A stretch of 64,000 bases of DNA, taken from the NCBI RefSeq assembly GCF_900110865.1, contig NZ_FOFD01000001.1:682001-746000 (forward strand), read 5' to 3'. Position numbers and translations under genes: made by a program. This DNA is from Natrinema salaciae (GTDB taxonomy: Archaea; Halobacteriota; Halobacteria; Halobacteriales; Natrialbaceae). Of this stretch, positions 8,171 through 16,506 are shown piece by piece. Position 1 is the stretch's first letter; every line of letters starts with the position of its first letter. The notes beneath the pieces were generated by a model. That model worked only from the letters and a program-made list of their open reading frames with translations. It was not told where the DNA came from and did not search any database.

Positions 8171-8902
8171 ATGGAATCGACTGATGCGCTCGAGTTCGGT
8201 CACGCGGATCGCAAAGACATATACGAGTACGTCGAGCGACACGGCGCGGTCGACCCCGAAGAGACGCAGGAACGGCTCGACATCGATCCCGGCGGGTTCC
8301 GTCACCACGTCGCGATCCTCAAACGGGACGGTCGACTCGAGGAAGCGGACGGAAAACTCCGGGTAACCATCGATGCGGGTGCCGAAGAGGAGTACGTCTC
8401 CGACGCGCTCGAGTTCCACATTCGGCCGGCGAGACAGGAGGATCTGACGGGGATCGTCGGCGCGATCCGACAGGTCGCGGAAGAGAAAACGTACATCGAA
8501 GCCGAGAGCGTCGCCGACGAGATCGATCACGAGGACGCGCTACTCCGGCACAACGAACTCCAGTCGCGGATGTTCTTCGTCGCCACGGTCGAGAGCGACG
8601 TCGTCGGCTGGGTCCACCTCCACGCGCCGGAGTTGGAGAAGTTGAGCCACACCGCGGAGCTCACGGTCGGCGTTCTCGACGAGTACCGCGGGCACGGCGT
8701 CGGCTCCCACCTCCTCGCGCGCGGCCTCGAGTGGGCCGCGTCCAACGGTTACGAGAAGGTCTACCAGAGCGTCCCCTCGACCAACGAAGACGCGATCTCG
8801 TTCCTCGAGGAACACGACTGGGAGACGGAGGCGATCCGGGAAGATCACTACAAACTCAACGGCCACTACGTCGACGAGGTGATGATGGCCGTCGAGTTGT
8901 GA
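8171..8902 (+). CDS. N-terminal winged-helix fused to GNAT acetyltransferase
   Basis: Residues about 10-65 read as a small DNA-binding winged helix (RKDIYEYVERHGAVDPEETQ, then GFRHHVAILKRDGRLEEADGKLRV). Residues about 78-243 form a GNAT domain (FHIRPARQEDL start; acetyl-CoA site EYRGHGVGSHLL; late strand VYQSVPSTNEDAISFLEEHDW). The protein could acetylate a small molecule or protein amine and also sense DNA or partners. The ATG at 8171 was chosen over the upstream frame to 7898, because the added 91 residues are Arg-rich and a TATA box sits just before 8171. Stands alone between a divergent membrane protein and a membrane-anchored regulator. Substrate unknown. Confidence 0.82.
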   Translation: MESTDALEFGHADRKDIYEYVERHGAVDPEETQERLDIDPGGFRHHVAILKRDGRLEEADGKLRVTIDAGAEEEYVSDALEFHIRPARQEDLTGIVGAIRQVAEEKTYIEAESVADEIDHEDALLRHNELQSRMFFVATVESDVVGWVHLHAPELEKLSHTAELTVGVLDEYRGHGVGSHLLARGLEWAASNGYEKVYQSVPSTNEDAISFLEEHDWETEAIREDHYKLNGHYVDEVMMAVEL

Positions 8903-8968
8903 CCGCGTCGACGAGAGTCGTCGAGTCGGAGCCGCGGTCGACGAACGTGTCGACTCGCGAGCAGTCCA

Positions 8969-8976
8969 TTTTATAC
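8969..8976 (+). promoter_or_regulatory. TATA-like box before the membrane winged-helix gene
   Basis: TTTATAC lies about 24-31 bases before the ATG at 9000, fitting a leaderless transcript. Confidence 0.55.
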
Positions 8977-8999
8977 GACAGTCCCTGAAACGTGGAGGT

Positions 9000-10103
9000 A
9001 TGCGTTTCGCTACCCCCGGACGATACGACTGGGAGGGGTGGGGGGAGTCGACCGCCGCGATCGTCGCGATGGGCCTCGCGCTCGCGGTCGCGGGGACCGT
9101 CCGAACGCTCGAGACGCCGGACCCGCAACCGGTCGTCGCGTTCGAACTGTTCGTCTCGTTGTTCGTCCCGACCGGACTGGCCACCGGCGGCGTCTGGCTG
9201 GCTCGCCACGACGTCTCGGCCGACGTCCGCCAGCGCGTCGCGACGCGGGTCTCGATCGGAGTCGTGGTCGCCTGCGCGCTCGGCGGCTGGCTGGTCGGCT
9301 ACGTGGCCCTCGAGGGAGGGACGATCAGCGATCCGCTCTCGCTGGTGACGATCCTCGCGGCGGTCGGCGGTGCGACCGGCTTCGCGACCGGCGTTCGGAA
9401 GCCGCGACCGGTTCCGTCGGCACCGTCCGCCGCCCCGTCCGGTGTTCGCGAGAGCGACTGTGACTCGAGCGCCGATCCGTCGCGGGCGACCGCCGACGAT
9501 TCGGAGTCGACCGCTGACCGGTCGACGGAGACCGCCGAAACGAAGGCCGCGACCGACGAGACGGCCGCCGGGACGGCGATCGGTGACGACGCAACGCCGG
9601 ACGCGTCGGTGACCGCGGAGCCGGCCTCGCGGGCCGCCACGTCGGTGGACGCCGACACCGCGATCCGACCCGCGGAGCCAGTCCGCCCGACGGGGCCGGC
9701 CGAGCGCGACGACTCGGATACCGCCGTCGAGATGGATCCGACGTCGGCGACGGATCCCGGCGTCGACGCCGTCGTCTCCGTCCCGTCGACGGCGGAGACG
9801 GTCCTCGAGGTGCTCCGGAAGGAACGCGCTCGACTCGCGCTCGCCGTGCTCTACCACGAGTGGAACGGCGAGACGCGGTCCGTCGACGCGCTCGCCCGCG
9901 CCGTCTCGTATCACACGGACGACTCCGTCGACGCCGTCGCGGTCGGTCTTCGACACGCGACGCTGCCCGAACTGCGCGCGATCCGAGCCGTCGACTGGAA
10001 CCCACACGCGGACCGCGTCTCGGCGTCGGATCACGCCGTCTTCGAAGAGGGGGTCCGCGAGGCGTCGGTCGTCCTCGAGTCGTTCGAACCGGGTACCAGA
10101 TAA
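9000..10103 (+). CDS. four-helix membrane protein with long disordered linker and C-terminal winged-helix-like domain
   Basis: Three parts are visible. Residues about 18-130 hold four hydrophobic helices (for example AIVAMGLALAVAG and VSIGVVVACALGGWLVGYVAL). Residues about 130-260 are a linker rich in Ala, Thr, Ser, Asp and Glu that should be unfolded. The C-terminal 100 residues (TAETVLEVLRKERARLALAVLYH, then VAVGLRHATLPELRAIRAVDW) resemble a divergent DUF7344 winged helix. This suggests a membrane-tethered transcription factor, or a membrane sensor with a DNA-binding tail. The start at 9000 agrees with the TATA box. No protease site is evident. Domain assignment of the C-terminus is moderately sure; function is inferred. 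Confidence 0.72.
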   Translation: MRFATPGRYDWEGWGESTAAIVAMGLALAVAGTVRTLETPDPQPVVAFELFVSLFVPTGLATGGVWLARHDVSADVRQRVATRVSIGVVVACALGGWLVGYVALEGGTISDPLSLVTILAAVGGATGFATGVRKPRPVPSAPSAAPSGVRESDCDSSADPSRATADDSESTADRSTETAETKAATDETAAGTAIGDDATPDASVTAEPASRAATSVDADTAIRPAEPVRPTGPAERDDSDTAVEMDPTSATDPGVDAVVSVPSTAETVLEVLRKERARLALAVLYHEWNGETRSVDALARAVSYHTDDSVDAVAVGLRHATLPELRAIRAVDWNPHADRVSASDHAVFEEGVREASVVLESFEPGTR

Positions 10104-10198
10104 CGGTCGTCGAAATTCCGATCCGGGAGTCGACTCCCCGTCGGAACCCGGGGTGCGGAATCGAAAGGTAGTTTTCCCGGACCCTGCTACCCTGAGCC

Positions 10199-11377
10199 AT
10201 GCTTTCGATCGCGCTTGCCGGGAAACCCAACGCCGGCAAGTCCACGTTCTACACGGCGGCGACGATGGCGGAGGTAGACGTCGCCAACTATCCCTTCACG
10301 ACGATCGATGCCAACCGCGGGGTGAGCTACGTCCGGACGGCGTGTCCCTGCCTCGAGCGCGACGAGCGCTGTAACGCCGACAACTGCGAGGACGGCAAGC
10401 GCTACGTCCCGATCGAACTGCTGGACGTGGCGGGACTCGTCCCGGGGGCCCACGAGGGGAAGGGACTGGGCAATCAGTTCCTCGACGAGCTCACGAACGC
10501 GGACGTGATCGTCAACGTGGTCGACGCCTCCGGCGGGACCAACGAGAAGGGCGAACCCGTCGATATCGGCGATCACGACCCGCTCGAGGACATCGACTTT
10601 ATCGAGGAGGAGATGGACCTCTGGCTGGCGGGCATCGTCGAACGCAACTGGGAGTCGGTCGAACGCAAGTCCCGCTCGCCCGACTTCGACATCGACGACG
10701 CGCTGGCGGACATGCTCTCGGGCTTCGGCGCGTCGCCGAAACAGATCGCGATCGTCCTCCGCAATCTCGACTATCCGGACGACCCGATCCAGTGGGAGGA
10801 CGACCACCGGGAAGCCCTCGCTCGGGACGTTCGCCAGCGAACCAAGCCGATCGTCGTCGCGGCGAACAAGATCGACGTCGCCCCCACGGAGAACGTCGAT
10901 CGCCTGCTCGAGCTGGACAAACCGGTGATTCCCACGACGGCGGAGGGCGAACTCGCCCTCCGGCGGGCCGCCGACAACGGCCTGATCGAGTACGACCCCG
11001 GCGACGAGACGATCGAGATCGGCGACGGCGTCACCGACGCCCAGCGCGAGGCCCTCGAGGGGCTCGCGAACACCATGGCCGAGTGGGACGGCACCGGCGT
11101 GCAGGCGGCGCTCGACCACGCGGTCTACGACCTGCTCGACCACCTCACCGCCTACCCGGTCGAGGACGCCTCGAAGTGGTCCGACGGGAGCGGCAACGTC
11201 TTGCCCGACGCCTTCCTGCTGCCCGACGGATCGACCCCGGTCGATCTCGCCTACGCCGTGCACTCGGACATCGGCGACGGCTATCTGCACGCGGTCGACG
11301 CCAGATCGAAGCGCGAAGTCGGCGAGGACTACGAACTCGAGGAGGGCGACGTGATCAAGATCGTGAGTACGAATTGA
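10199..11377 (+). CDS. ychF: archaeal YchF-type GTPase/ATPase with TGS domain
   Basis: A ribosome-associated P-loop NTPase of the Obg family. The P-loop is GKPNAGKST (residues 8-16), the G3 motif is DVAGLVPGAHEGKGLGNQF (about 79-97), and AANKID (about 220-226) fills the place of NKxD. A TGS domain closes the protein (about 310-392), with FLLPDGSTPVDLAYAVH. The archaeal form has a helical insert with extra cysteines (CPCLERDERCNADNC), as seen here. At 392 residues it has the normal archaeal length. Single ATG start. It follows the membrane regulator by 95 bases on the same strand, and may have its own promoter. Confidence 0.93.
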   Translation: MLSIALAGKPNAGKSTFYTAATMAEVDVANYPFTTIDANRGVSYVRTACPCLERDERCNADNCEDGKRYVPIELLDVAGLVPGAHEGKGLGNQFLDELTNADVIVNVVDASGGTNEKGEPVDIGDHDPLEDIDFIEEEMDLWLAGIVERNWESVERKSRSPDFDIDDALADMLSGFGASPKQIAIVLRNLDYPDDPIQWEDDHREALARDVRQRTKPIVVAANKIDVAPTENVDRLLELDKPVIPTTAEGELALRRAADNGLIEYDPGDETIEIGDGVTDAQREALEGLANTMAEWDGTGVQAALDHAVYDLLDHLTAYPVEDASKWSDGSGNVLPDAFLLPDGSTPVDLAYAVHSDIGDGYLHAVDARSKREVGEDYELEEGDVIKIVSTN

Positions 11378-11491
11378 GAGCGTTCGCACGAACCGCGACG
11401 TCTCTCTGCGTCGTGGAAGGCGCGCGTTGACTCGCTTGTTTCGGTAGTACTGGTAGTACTATTCGGTGCCCAACAATTACGCAGGGCGGAT

Positions 11492-11917
11492 CTATCGGGT
11501 GACCAAGACGACCCCAATAACTGCGAACGCTATCCCGGCAAGCCTCGTTATCGTAACGTCGTCTCCGAGGACGACCATACCGATGACGGCCGCGATGACG
11601 AAGTACATCGCACCGAGCGTGGAGACGATCGTCGTTGACCCTCCGGAGAGGCCGACGTACATCGAAATGAGGCCGATTCCGGTGAACAATCCGGCCGTAC
11701 CAGCGAGCAGTCCTCCTCTCGCAGTAATGGCGAGCGATGCGTCTGACACGAGGATGAATCCGAGTGCAAGGGGTCCCGCAACAAGATAGGAGATCGCGGC
11801 GGCCGTCCTCGGATCGATGGACTCCGACGCAGCGTTGCCCAGGACTACCCAGATTCCCCACGTTACCATCGTAATCAACCCAAAGAAAACAGCCGAATCT
11901 ATGTCGGGAAGCCCCAT
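11492..11917 (-). CDS. single-repeat EamA/DMT-type membrane transporter (141 aa)
   Basis: Five hydrophobic helices in 141 residues, corresponding to one half of an EamA (drug/metabolite transporter) protein. Such 140-residue units are known as COG2510-like proteins and must pair to form a carrier. Landmarks are FFGLITMVTWGIWVVLG at the start and LAGIAFAVIGVVLV at the end. The ATG at 11917 was chosen over that at 11962 because the protein then begins directly before the first helix (MGLPDIDSAV), as relatives do. The substrate is unknown. The codon and base composition here is lower in GC than in the neighbours, which may mark recent transfer. Confidence 0.75.
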   Translation of the reverse strand: MGLPDIDSAVFFGLITMVTWGIWVVLGNAASESIDPRTAAAISYLVAGPLALGFILVSDASLAITARGGLLAGTAGLFTGIGLISMYVGLSGGSTTIVSTLGAMYFVIAAVIGMVVLGDDVTITRLAGIAFAVIGVVLVTR

Positions 11918-12117
11918 CAGTGTACGATTTGTGTCACCACTGGAAAATCCCTCCCCCTTCATCAGATGCGGTTCTTAAATGGCCGCTATTCGAGAATCGA
12001 GCGAACTGGTGTGCTGTGTATGCAGCACGTCTCAATAATTAACGGCCATCTGTCATAATTTCTCCCTCGAGTTTTCGCCAGTGTTTCGAGCGGGCAGAGA
12101 GACCGACTCACGTCGAC

Positions 12118-12585
12118 TTACTCCAGGGGCTGTGCGTAGTCGACTTGCTTCGGCTGGAACTCCGCGTTGCGATAGAACCGGCGTGCGTCCTCGTTCTGCC
12201 ACTCGCAGGAAACTTTGAGGTGATCACAGCCTCGCTCGCGAGCGACTTCTTTTACGCGCTCGACGACCGCCGTACCGTGACCGTGACTCCGGTCGTCTTC
12301 GTCGATAGCGATGTTTACGATGCGGAGATATTTCGAGTACCGCCGGGAGGGGTGACGGCCCTCGCGGAGCGTGACGAAGCCGATCGTCTCGCCTTCGTGA
12401 ACGATGAGGTGGTCCGTGATGTCTTCGTCGTCGAGGTGAGCGCGGAAGCCGTCGTCGGGGACCTCGTGAACGTCCGCGTAGGCGAGTTCGTTCAATTCGG
12501 CGTACTCCTCCATCTCAGTCGCGAGGTCGTACCAGCGGTCGACGAGCGTATCGAGGTCGTCCGCGGTGGCTTCGACGAGTTCCAT
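12118..12585 (-). CDS. GNAT family N-acetyltransferase (155 aa)
   Basis: Transfers an acetyl group from acetyl-CoA to an amine. Standard GNAT layout: MELVEATADDLDTLVDRW at the N-terminus, the central strand and loop HLIVHEGETIGFVTLREG, motif A IAIDEDDRSHGHGTAVVERV (the Q/RxxGxG/A loop is here RSHGHG), and motif B VSCEWQNEDARRFYRNAEF. The start at 12585 was chosen because the 21 residues added by an upstream ATG at 12648 are not GNAT-like. Monocistronic. Substrate not predictable. Confidence 0.85.
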   Translation of the reverse strand: MELVEATADDLDTLVDRWYDLATEMEEYAELNELAYADVHEVPDDGFRAHLDDEDITDHLIVHEGETIGFVTLREGRHPSRRYSKYLRIVNIAIDEDDRSHGHGTAVVERVKEVARERGCDHLKVSCEWQNEDARRFYRNAEFQPKQVDYAQPLE

Positions 12586-12820
12586 ACGGGGGGTCCTCAA
12601 CGCTCGCTCTTCAGGCTTCGCCCGGTGTGGTGGGCACTGACGCGCCATGCAGCTGCGCTACGAGAGATTCCGAGACGCCATCGGACAGAAATCCGAAACT
12701 AAAGTCGTGGGCGTTCTCCTCGAATCTCTGTAATAGGGCTGTTCGGCTACTCCCGCTCGAACGGCAGCGCACGGTCGGCCGGCGCACTCTCAGTGAGCTC
12801 GAGACGCCGCCCCGTCGCGG

Positions 12821-13126
12821 TCACTGGTCGCCGACGGTGATCACGAGCCGGCCATCGCTCGCGATCGTGATGTGATGGTGATCGATATCGAACGCGACCT
12901 CGACGACGCCGGTCCGATCGGACCCGACGAGCGAATCGAGCGCGTCCGGATCGATGTGCTCGTATACCGTCGTTCCGGCCTCTCGTGCGAGCGCTACCGG
13001 CGTCGTTTCTTCGACGGTCGCGACCGCCTCGACGATGGCCTGACTCGGTGTCGTCGCCTCCCAATCGTAGTGTGCTCGGACCGTCTCTCTCCCGGGGTGT
13101 GTGTTATCGCGTCTGGATGTCCCCAT
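12821..13126 (-). CDS. HalOD1 output domain protein (101 aa)
   Basis: A stand-alone HalOD1 domain, a haloarchaeal signal-output domain found alone or at the end of receiver proteins. Typical parts are HYDWEATTPSQAIVEAVATVEE and DPDALDSLVGSDRTGVVEVAFDIDHHHITIASDGRLVITV spread over residues about 17-99. Function as an output module is a database inference; no partner kinase lies next to it. The start at 13126 (MGTSRRDNTHPGRE) leaves about 20 residues before the domain. A longer start at 13186 is possible but less likely. Confidence 0.82.
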   Translation of the reverse strand: MGTSRRDNTHPGRETVRAHYDWEATTPSQAIVEAVATVEETTPVALAREAGTTVYEHIDPDALDSLVGSDRTGVVEVAFDIDHHHITIASDGRLVITVGDQ

Positions 13127-13440
13127 ACACCCGGTTCGACGAACGGGACGAAAAGTCTGTTGTAGAATTTCATCACCAATAATCACTCATTCTGGACGGA
13201 ACTGACCCGAATCGTACCGACTCCTCCGCAGGACGTCGAAATCCCGCGTCGTCGACCGATCGTCGTCCGCTCGACCGCGCGGTCCGCGATCCACTCGTGT
13301 ACAGTATCGCGGCACGCTGCTGTCGATAGTACTGAGACGAACGATACGGACGGAAGCCGCGTATTCGGACGGATTTGTGGATTCTCACGGGAACCGTCGA
13401 ATGGAGATGCGTTTTTGCTCACCGGCGACGTACACGGTTC
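13127..13440. other. 314-base divergent intergenic region
   Basis: Between the divergent HalOD1 gene and the zinc-ribbon gene. Promoter-like AT-rich patches are at about 13145-13195 and, for the plus-strand gene, GTTTTTGCT at 13411-13419, 22-30 bases before its start. No gene is supported. Confidence 0.5.
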
Positions 13441-13692
13441 ATGACTCCCCGCCCCGCGCGCATCCCAAACCCCCGGCACGACCGAACGCTGTCCGCGGAG
13501 TTAGCTTCCTTCAGAAGCCGTCTCGAGGCCGCGGAGCGTCGCCAGACCCAGCTGCGTAACACGGTCGCCGCGATCGGTCGAGAGGCCGGCGTCTCGGTCG
13601 GCTGCCCGTGTGGCCACTGTGACGAGAGCTACACGCTCATCAAGGACGGGACCATGTACTGCCCCCGATGCGGACACCGGCAATCGCTCTGA
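13441..13692 (+). CDS. small zinc-ribbon protein with N-terminal coiled helix (83 aa)
   Basis: The N-terminal half is a charged helix (LSAELASFRSRLEAAERRQTQLRNTVAAIG), and the C-terminal half has a zinc ribbon made of CPCGHC and CPRC. Such proteins are common single-domain zinc-finger proteins of haloarchaea. The ATG at 13441 follows an AT-rich box at the leaderless distance; the upstream frame to 13375 adds an Arg-rich stretch that looks untranslated. It is convergent with the UbiA gene. Role unknown. Confidence 0.68.
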   Translation: MTPRPARIPNPRHDRTLSAELASFRSRLEAAERRQTQLRNTVAAIGREAGVSVGCPCGHCDESYTLIKDGTMYCPRCGHRQSL

Positions 13693-13751
13693 GACCCCGA
13701 GGTCGCGTGATCGCCCGTCACTCGGGACGCGTCGTCGCCGCCACGGTTCGC

Positions 13752-14612
13752 TCACACCAGTCGGCCGATCGGATCGAACCGGACGGCGGCCACGAGCACC
13801 GCGAGGAAGACGTACGACCCGCGGATGAGCAGCATGGTCGCGAGTTCGGGGTCGGCTCGCCGCGCGACGCCGGCGACCGCGGCGAACGCGAGTGCTGCGA
13901 GGAGCGCCGTGAGGGGAAAGACCCGAGCGACGGCGAAGGCAACGACGGCCGTTAGTGCAACGGTCATCAGCCCGTAGGCGACGTCGTACGCGCGGTCGGG
14001 GCCGAGAACGACCGCGACGGTGCGCTTCTCGATCGAGCGGTCGTAGGCGTAGTCCTGTGCATCGTCGATCACCTTGATCCCCGAGAGGAGCGTGAGGAAG
14101 ACGACGGCGAAGCCGAGGGGAACGGCGGTGATCGTCGCGGCCTGGACGTAGAAGCCACCGAGCACCGACAGGGCGATACCGAGCGGGTACCCGGTCGTCG
14201 CCGTCACCGGGTTCGTGTCGAGCTGTGGCGCGTGGTGATAGGCGATTAGCCACGCGGGGACGGTCAGTGCGACCGCGACCGGGCCGACGAGAACGCCGAG
14301 CACGAGACAACACAGCGCGAACGCCGTCGACGACAGCGCGAGCGCGAGTCGACACCCCCGTTCGGTCAGCGGATGGTCGTCGTCCTCGCCGCGAACGTGG
14401 AAGTCGACGTACCCGTCCTTGACGTGGGCGGTGTAGACAGCCGCGAACATCGCGGCGACGTGGACCGCCGCGAGCAGCGGGTCGACGCCCCCGGCGAGAA
14501 TCGCGCCGAACAGCGACGCGGCCAGCGGCGGCGTCATGAAGACGGGATGGACCTGCGACCAGAGGGCTCGAGCCGTCGGACCGACGCCGGTCTCGTCTCT
14601 CGCGAGGGCCAT
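13752..14612 (-). CDS. UbiA family prenyltransferase
   Basis: An integral membrane enzyme that condenses an isoprenoid diphosphate with an aromatic or glycerol acceptor, as in menaquinone, heme or archaeal lipid synthesis. About eight hydrophobic helices. Two Asp-rich motifs bind Mg-diphosphate: HVKDGYVDFHVRGEDDDH after helix 2, and KVIDDAQDYAYDRSIEKRT in the middle, the second being the DxxxD motif typical of the family. At 286 residues it is of normal size. The start at 14612 was chosen; an upstream ATG at 14723 would add 37 residues that overlap the divergent promoter. The exact acceptor cannot be read from the sequence. Confidence 0.85.
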   Translation of the reverse strand: MALARDETGVGPTARALWSQVHPVFMTPPLAASLFGAILAGGVDPLLAAVHVAAMFAAVYTAHVKDGYVDFHVRGEDDDHPLTERGCRLALALSSTAFALCCLVLGVLVGPVAVALTVPAWLIAYHHAPQLDTNPVTATTGYPLGIALSVLGGFYVQAATITAVPLGFAVVFLTLLSGIKVIDDAQDYAYDRSIEKRTVAVVLGPDRAYDVAYGLMTVALTAVVAFAVARVFPLTALLAALAFAAVAGVARRADPELATMLLIRGSYVFLAVLVAAVRFDPIGRLV

Positions 14613-14683
14613 ATCCCGAGGGACAACGAACTGACGTATAATACCCCGGTCGAGGCCACACACGCTGGAATCGGCTTCCGAAA

Positions 14684-14704
14684 CACACAATTTGATGTGG
14701 TGTG
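14684..14704. promoter_or_regulatory. inverted repeat over the promoter of the ThDP enzyme
   Basis: CACAC (14684-14688) and GTGTG (14700-14704) bracket an AT-rich element centred about 27 bases before the ATG at 14722. It lies in the divergent region between ubiA and the ThDP gene and could bind a regulator. Short arms, so chance is possible. Confidence 0.3.
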
Positions 14705-14721
14705 CCGTATCACGAAAGAGC

Positions 14722-16413
14722 ATGACAGATGGCTATACTGGTGCGGATCTCTTCACTGACGCTCTCGAGTCCTACGGGGTCGACTACGTCTTCGGTAATC
14801 CGGGAACGACCGAACTGCCGATCATGGACGCGATCGGTGAGAGCGACCTCGAGTACAGGCTCGGGCTCCACGAGGATATCGCGGTCGGGATGGCCGGCGG
14901 CTACGCCCAGCGGCGGCGATACCACGCCCACCACGACGACTCGATCACCCCGGTCGGCGTGGCGAATCTCCACATCGCTCCCGGGCTGGCCCACGGGCTG
15001 GGGAACCTCTACGCGGCCAAGATCGTCGGCGCGCCGCTGGTCGTGACGGCGGGCAACCACAGCACGGACTTCCGTCACGAGGAACCGATCCTCTCGGGCG
15101 ATCTGGTCGACATGGCCGACCAGTTCTGCAAGTGGTCCGACGAGGTTCTCGACGTCTCGGCCCTGCCGACGATGCTCCGTCGGGCGTTCCGGGTCGCGAT
15201 GACGCCGCCTACGGGACCCGTCTTCCTCGGGCTCCCGCTGGACGTGATGCTGGCCGAAACCGACGCCGAACCCGAGCGGCTGGGTCCGATTCCCAACGCG
15301 GGCAGCGGTGATCCCGCACAACTCGATCGCGCCGCCGACCTGCTGGCCGAGGCCGACGATCCGGTGATGGTCGTCGGCGATCACATCGCCCGCTCGGGCG
15401 CGGACGCCGTCGCTGCGGCGGTCGAACTCGCGGAGGCGACGGGGGCCCGCGTCCACGGCGAGATCCTCTCCTGCGAGGTCGACTTCCCGACCGATCACGA
15501 CCAGTGGGTTTCCTATCTGCCGACCAGCGAGGAGCTCGCCGCGATGCTGATGGACACGGACACGATCCTCTTCGCCGGCGTCTCGACGAATACGACCCTT
15601 ACCCGCCACGAGGAGGTGCTGGTCGACGACGACACCACCTGCATCCACGTCGGCGACGACGCCTGGCAGGTCGGCAAGAACCAGCCCGCCGACGCGGCCG
15701 TGATCGGCGATCCGGGGCTCGTCCTGCAGGGGATCACCGAGCGCGTTCGGGGAGGCCTCTCGGACGACGTCGTCGCCGACCGACTCGAGGACGTCGCGGG
15801 GGTCAAAGAGATGGTCGAGGCCAAGATGAGCGGCTACGGTGAAGGCGACGCGGCGGACGATCCGCGGTCGTCGAAGGCCGAACTGGTCGACGCCATGGAG
15901 CGGGTCGCGGGCGACGCCGCGATCGTCGACGAGGGCGTTACCTCGAAGTACGCCATGCTGACCCGCTGGGACCTCGCACCCGAGCAGTACATCTCGAACA
16001 AAGGCGGCGGGCTCGGCTACGGACTTCCGGCCGCGGTCGGTGCTGCGGTCGCCGAAGGCCAGCGGGACGACCCCCGCGACGTCGTCGGCTTCATCGGCGA
16101 CGGCTCCTACCAGTACTACCCCCACTCGATCTACAGCGCCGCCCGCTACGATCTCGATCTGACGGTCGTCATCTCGGACAACCGCAACTACCGCATCCTG
16201 AAGGACAACACGCTCAACATCATGGGCGGCGAGGAAGCGGACTACGAGTTCGTCGGCATGGACTTCGAGCCGGCGGTCGACCTCGTGCAAAACGCCGAGA
16301 GCCACGGGGCACGCGCCGAGCGCGTCGAAACGCCCGACGGGATCGAGGGTGCACTCGAGGAGGCGCTCGGTCGCGACGGGCCCGACGTGCTCGACGTGCT
16401 GGTCCACGACTGA
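14722..16413 (+). CDS. thiamine-diphosphate enzyme of the benzoylformate decarboxylase/acetolactate synthase type
   Basis: A 563-residue ThDP-dependent decarboxylase or carboligase with the three usual domains. The N-terminal domain has YVFGNPGTTELPIMDAIG and the catalytic glutamate in LHEDIAVGMAGGYA (about residue 50). The C-terminal domain has the Mg-ThDP motif GDGSYQYYPHSIYSAARY ... ISDNRNY. The pattern FGNPGTTELP resembles benzoylformate decarboxylase more than AHAS, and there is no small subunit gene. Substrates may be 2-oxoacids. The ATG at 14722 was chosen over 14692 because the added ten residues overlap the promoter. Followed by a kinase gene 94 bases on. Confidence 0.85.
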   Translation: MTDGYTGADLFTDALESYGVDYVFGNPGTTELPIMDAIGESDLEYRLGLHEDIAVGMAGGYAQRRRYHAHHDDSITPVGVANLHIAPGLAHGLGNLYAAKIVGAPLVVTAGNHSTDFRHEEPILSGDLVDMADQFCKWSDEVLDVSALPTMLRRAFRVAMTPPTGPVFLGLPLDVMLAETDAEPERLGPIPNAGSGDPAQLDRAADLLAEADDPVMVVGDHIARSGADAVAAAVELAEATGARVHGEILSCEVDFPTDHDQWVSYLPTSEELAAMLMDTDTILFAGVSTNTTLTRHEEVLVDDDTTCIHVGDDAWQVGKNQPADAAVIGDPGLVLQGITERVRGGLSDDVVADRLEDVAGVKEMVEAKMSGYGEGDAADDPRSSKAELVDAMERVAGDAAIVDEGVTSKYAMLTRWDLAPEQYISNKGGGLGYGLPAAVGAAVAEGQRDDPRDVVGFIGDGSYQYYPHSIYSAARYDLDLTVVISDNRNYRILKDNTLNIMGGEEADYEFVGMDFEPAVDLVQNAESHGARAERVETPDGIEGALEEALGRDGPDVLDVLVHD

Positions 16414-16506
16414 GTGTCGCACGGGGGCCGTTCCCATCGCGTCCCGCCACACCCGAACCGGCCGGTAGACACTTGGGCGTCGTCGATGCACAGGTAGCTA
16501 TCAGGG

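Noticed and set aside
10187-11389. 400-residue frame antisense to YchF
   Set aside because: YchF has all GTPase motifs in the plus frame; the antisense frame is a shadow.
13173-13388. 71-residue minus-strand ORF upstream of the zinc-ribbon gene
   Set aside because: Arg- and Ser-rich composition and no conserved feature; the region holds promoters.
14710-16491. 593-residue open frame antisense to the ThDP enzyme
   Set aside because: High GC keeps the antisense frame open. The plus-strand gene has clear family motifs; the antisense product is Arg/Val/Asp-rich with no domain.
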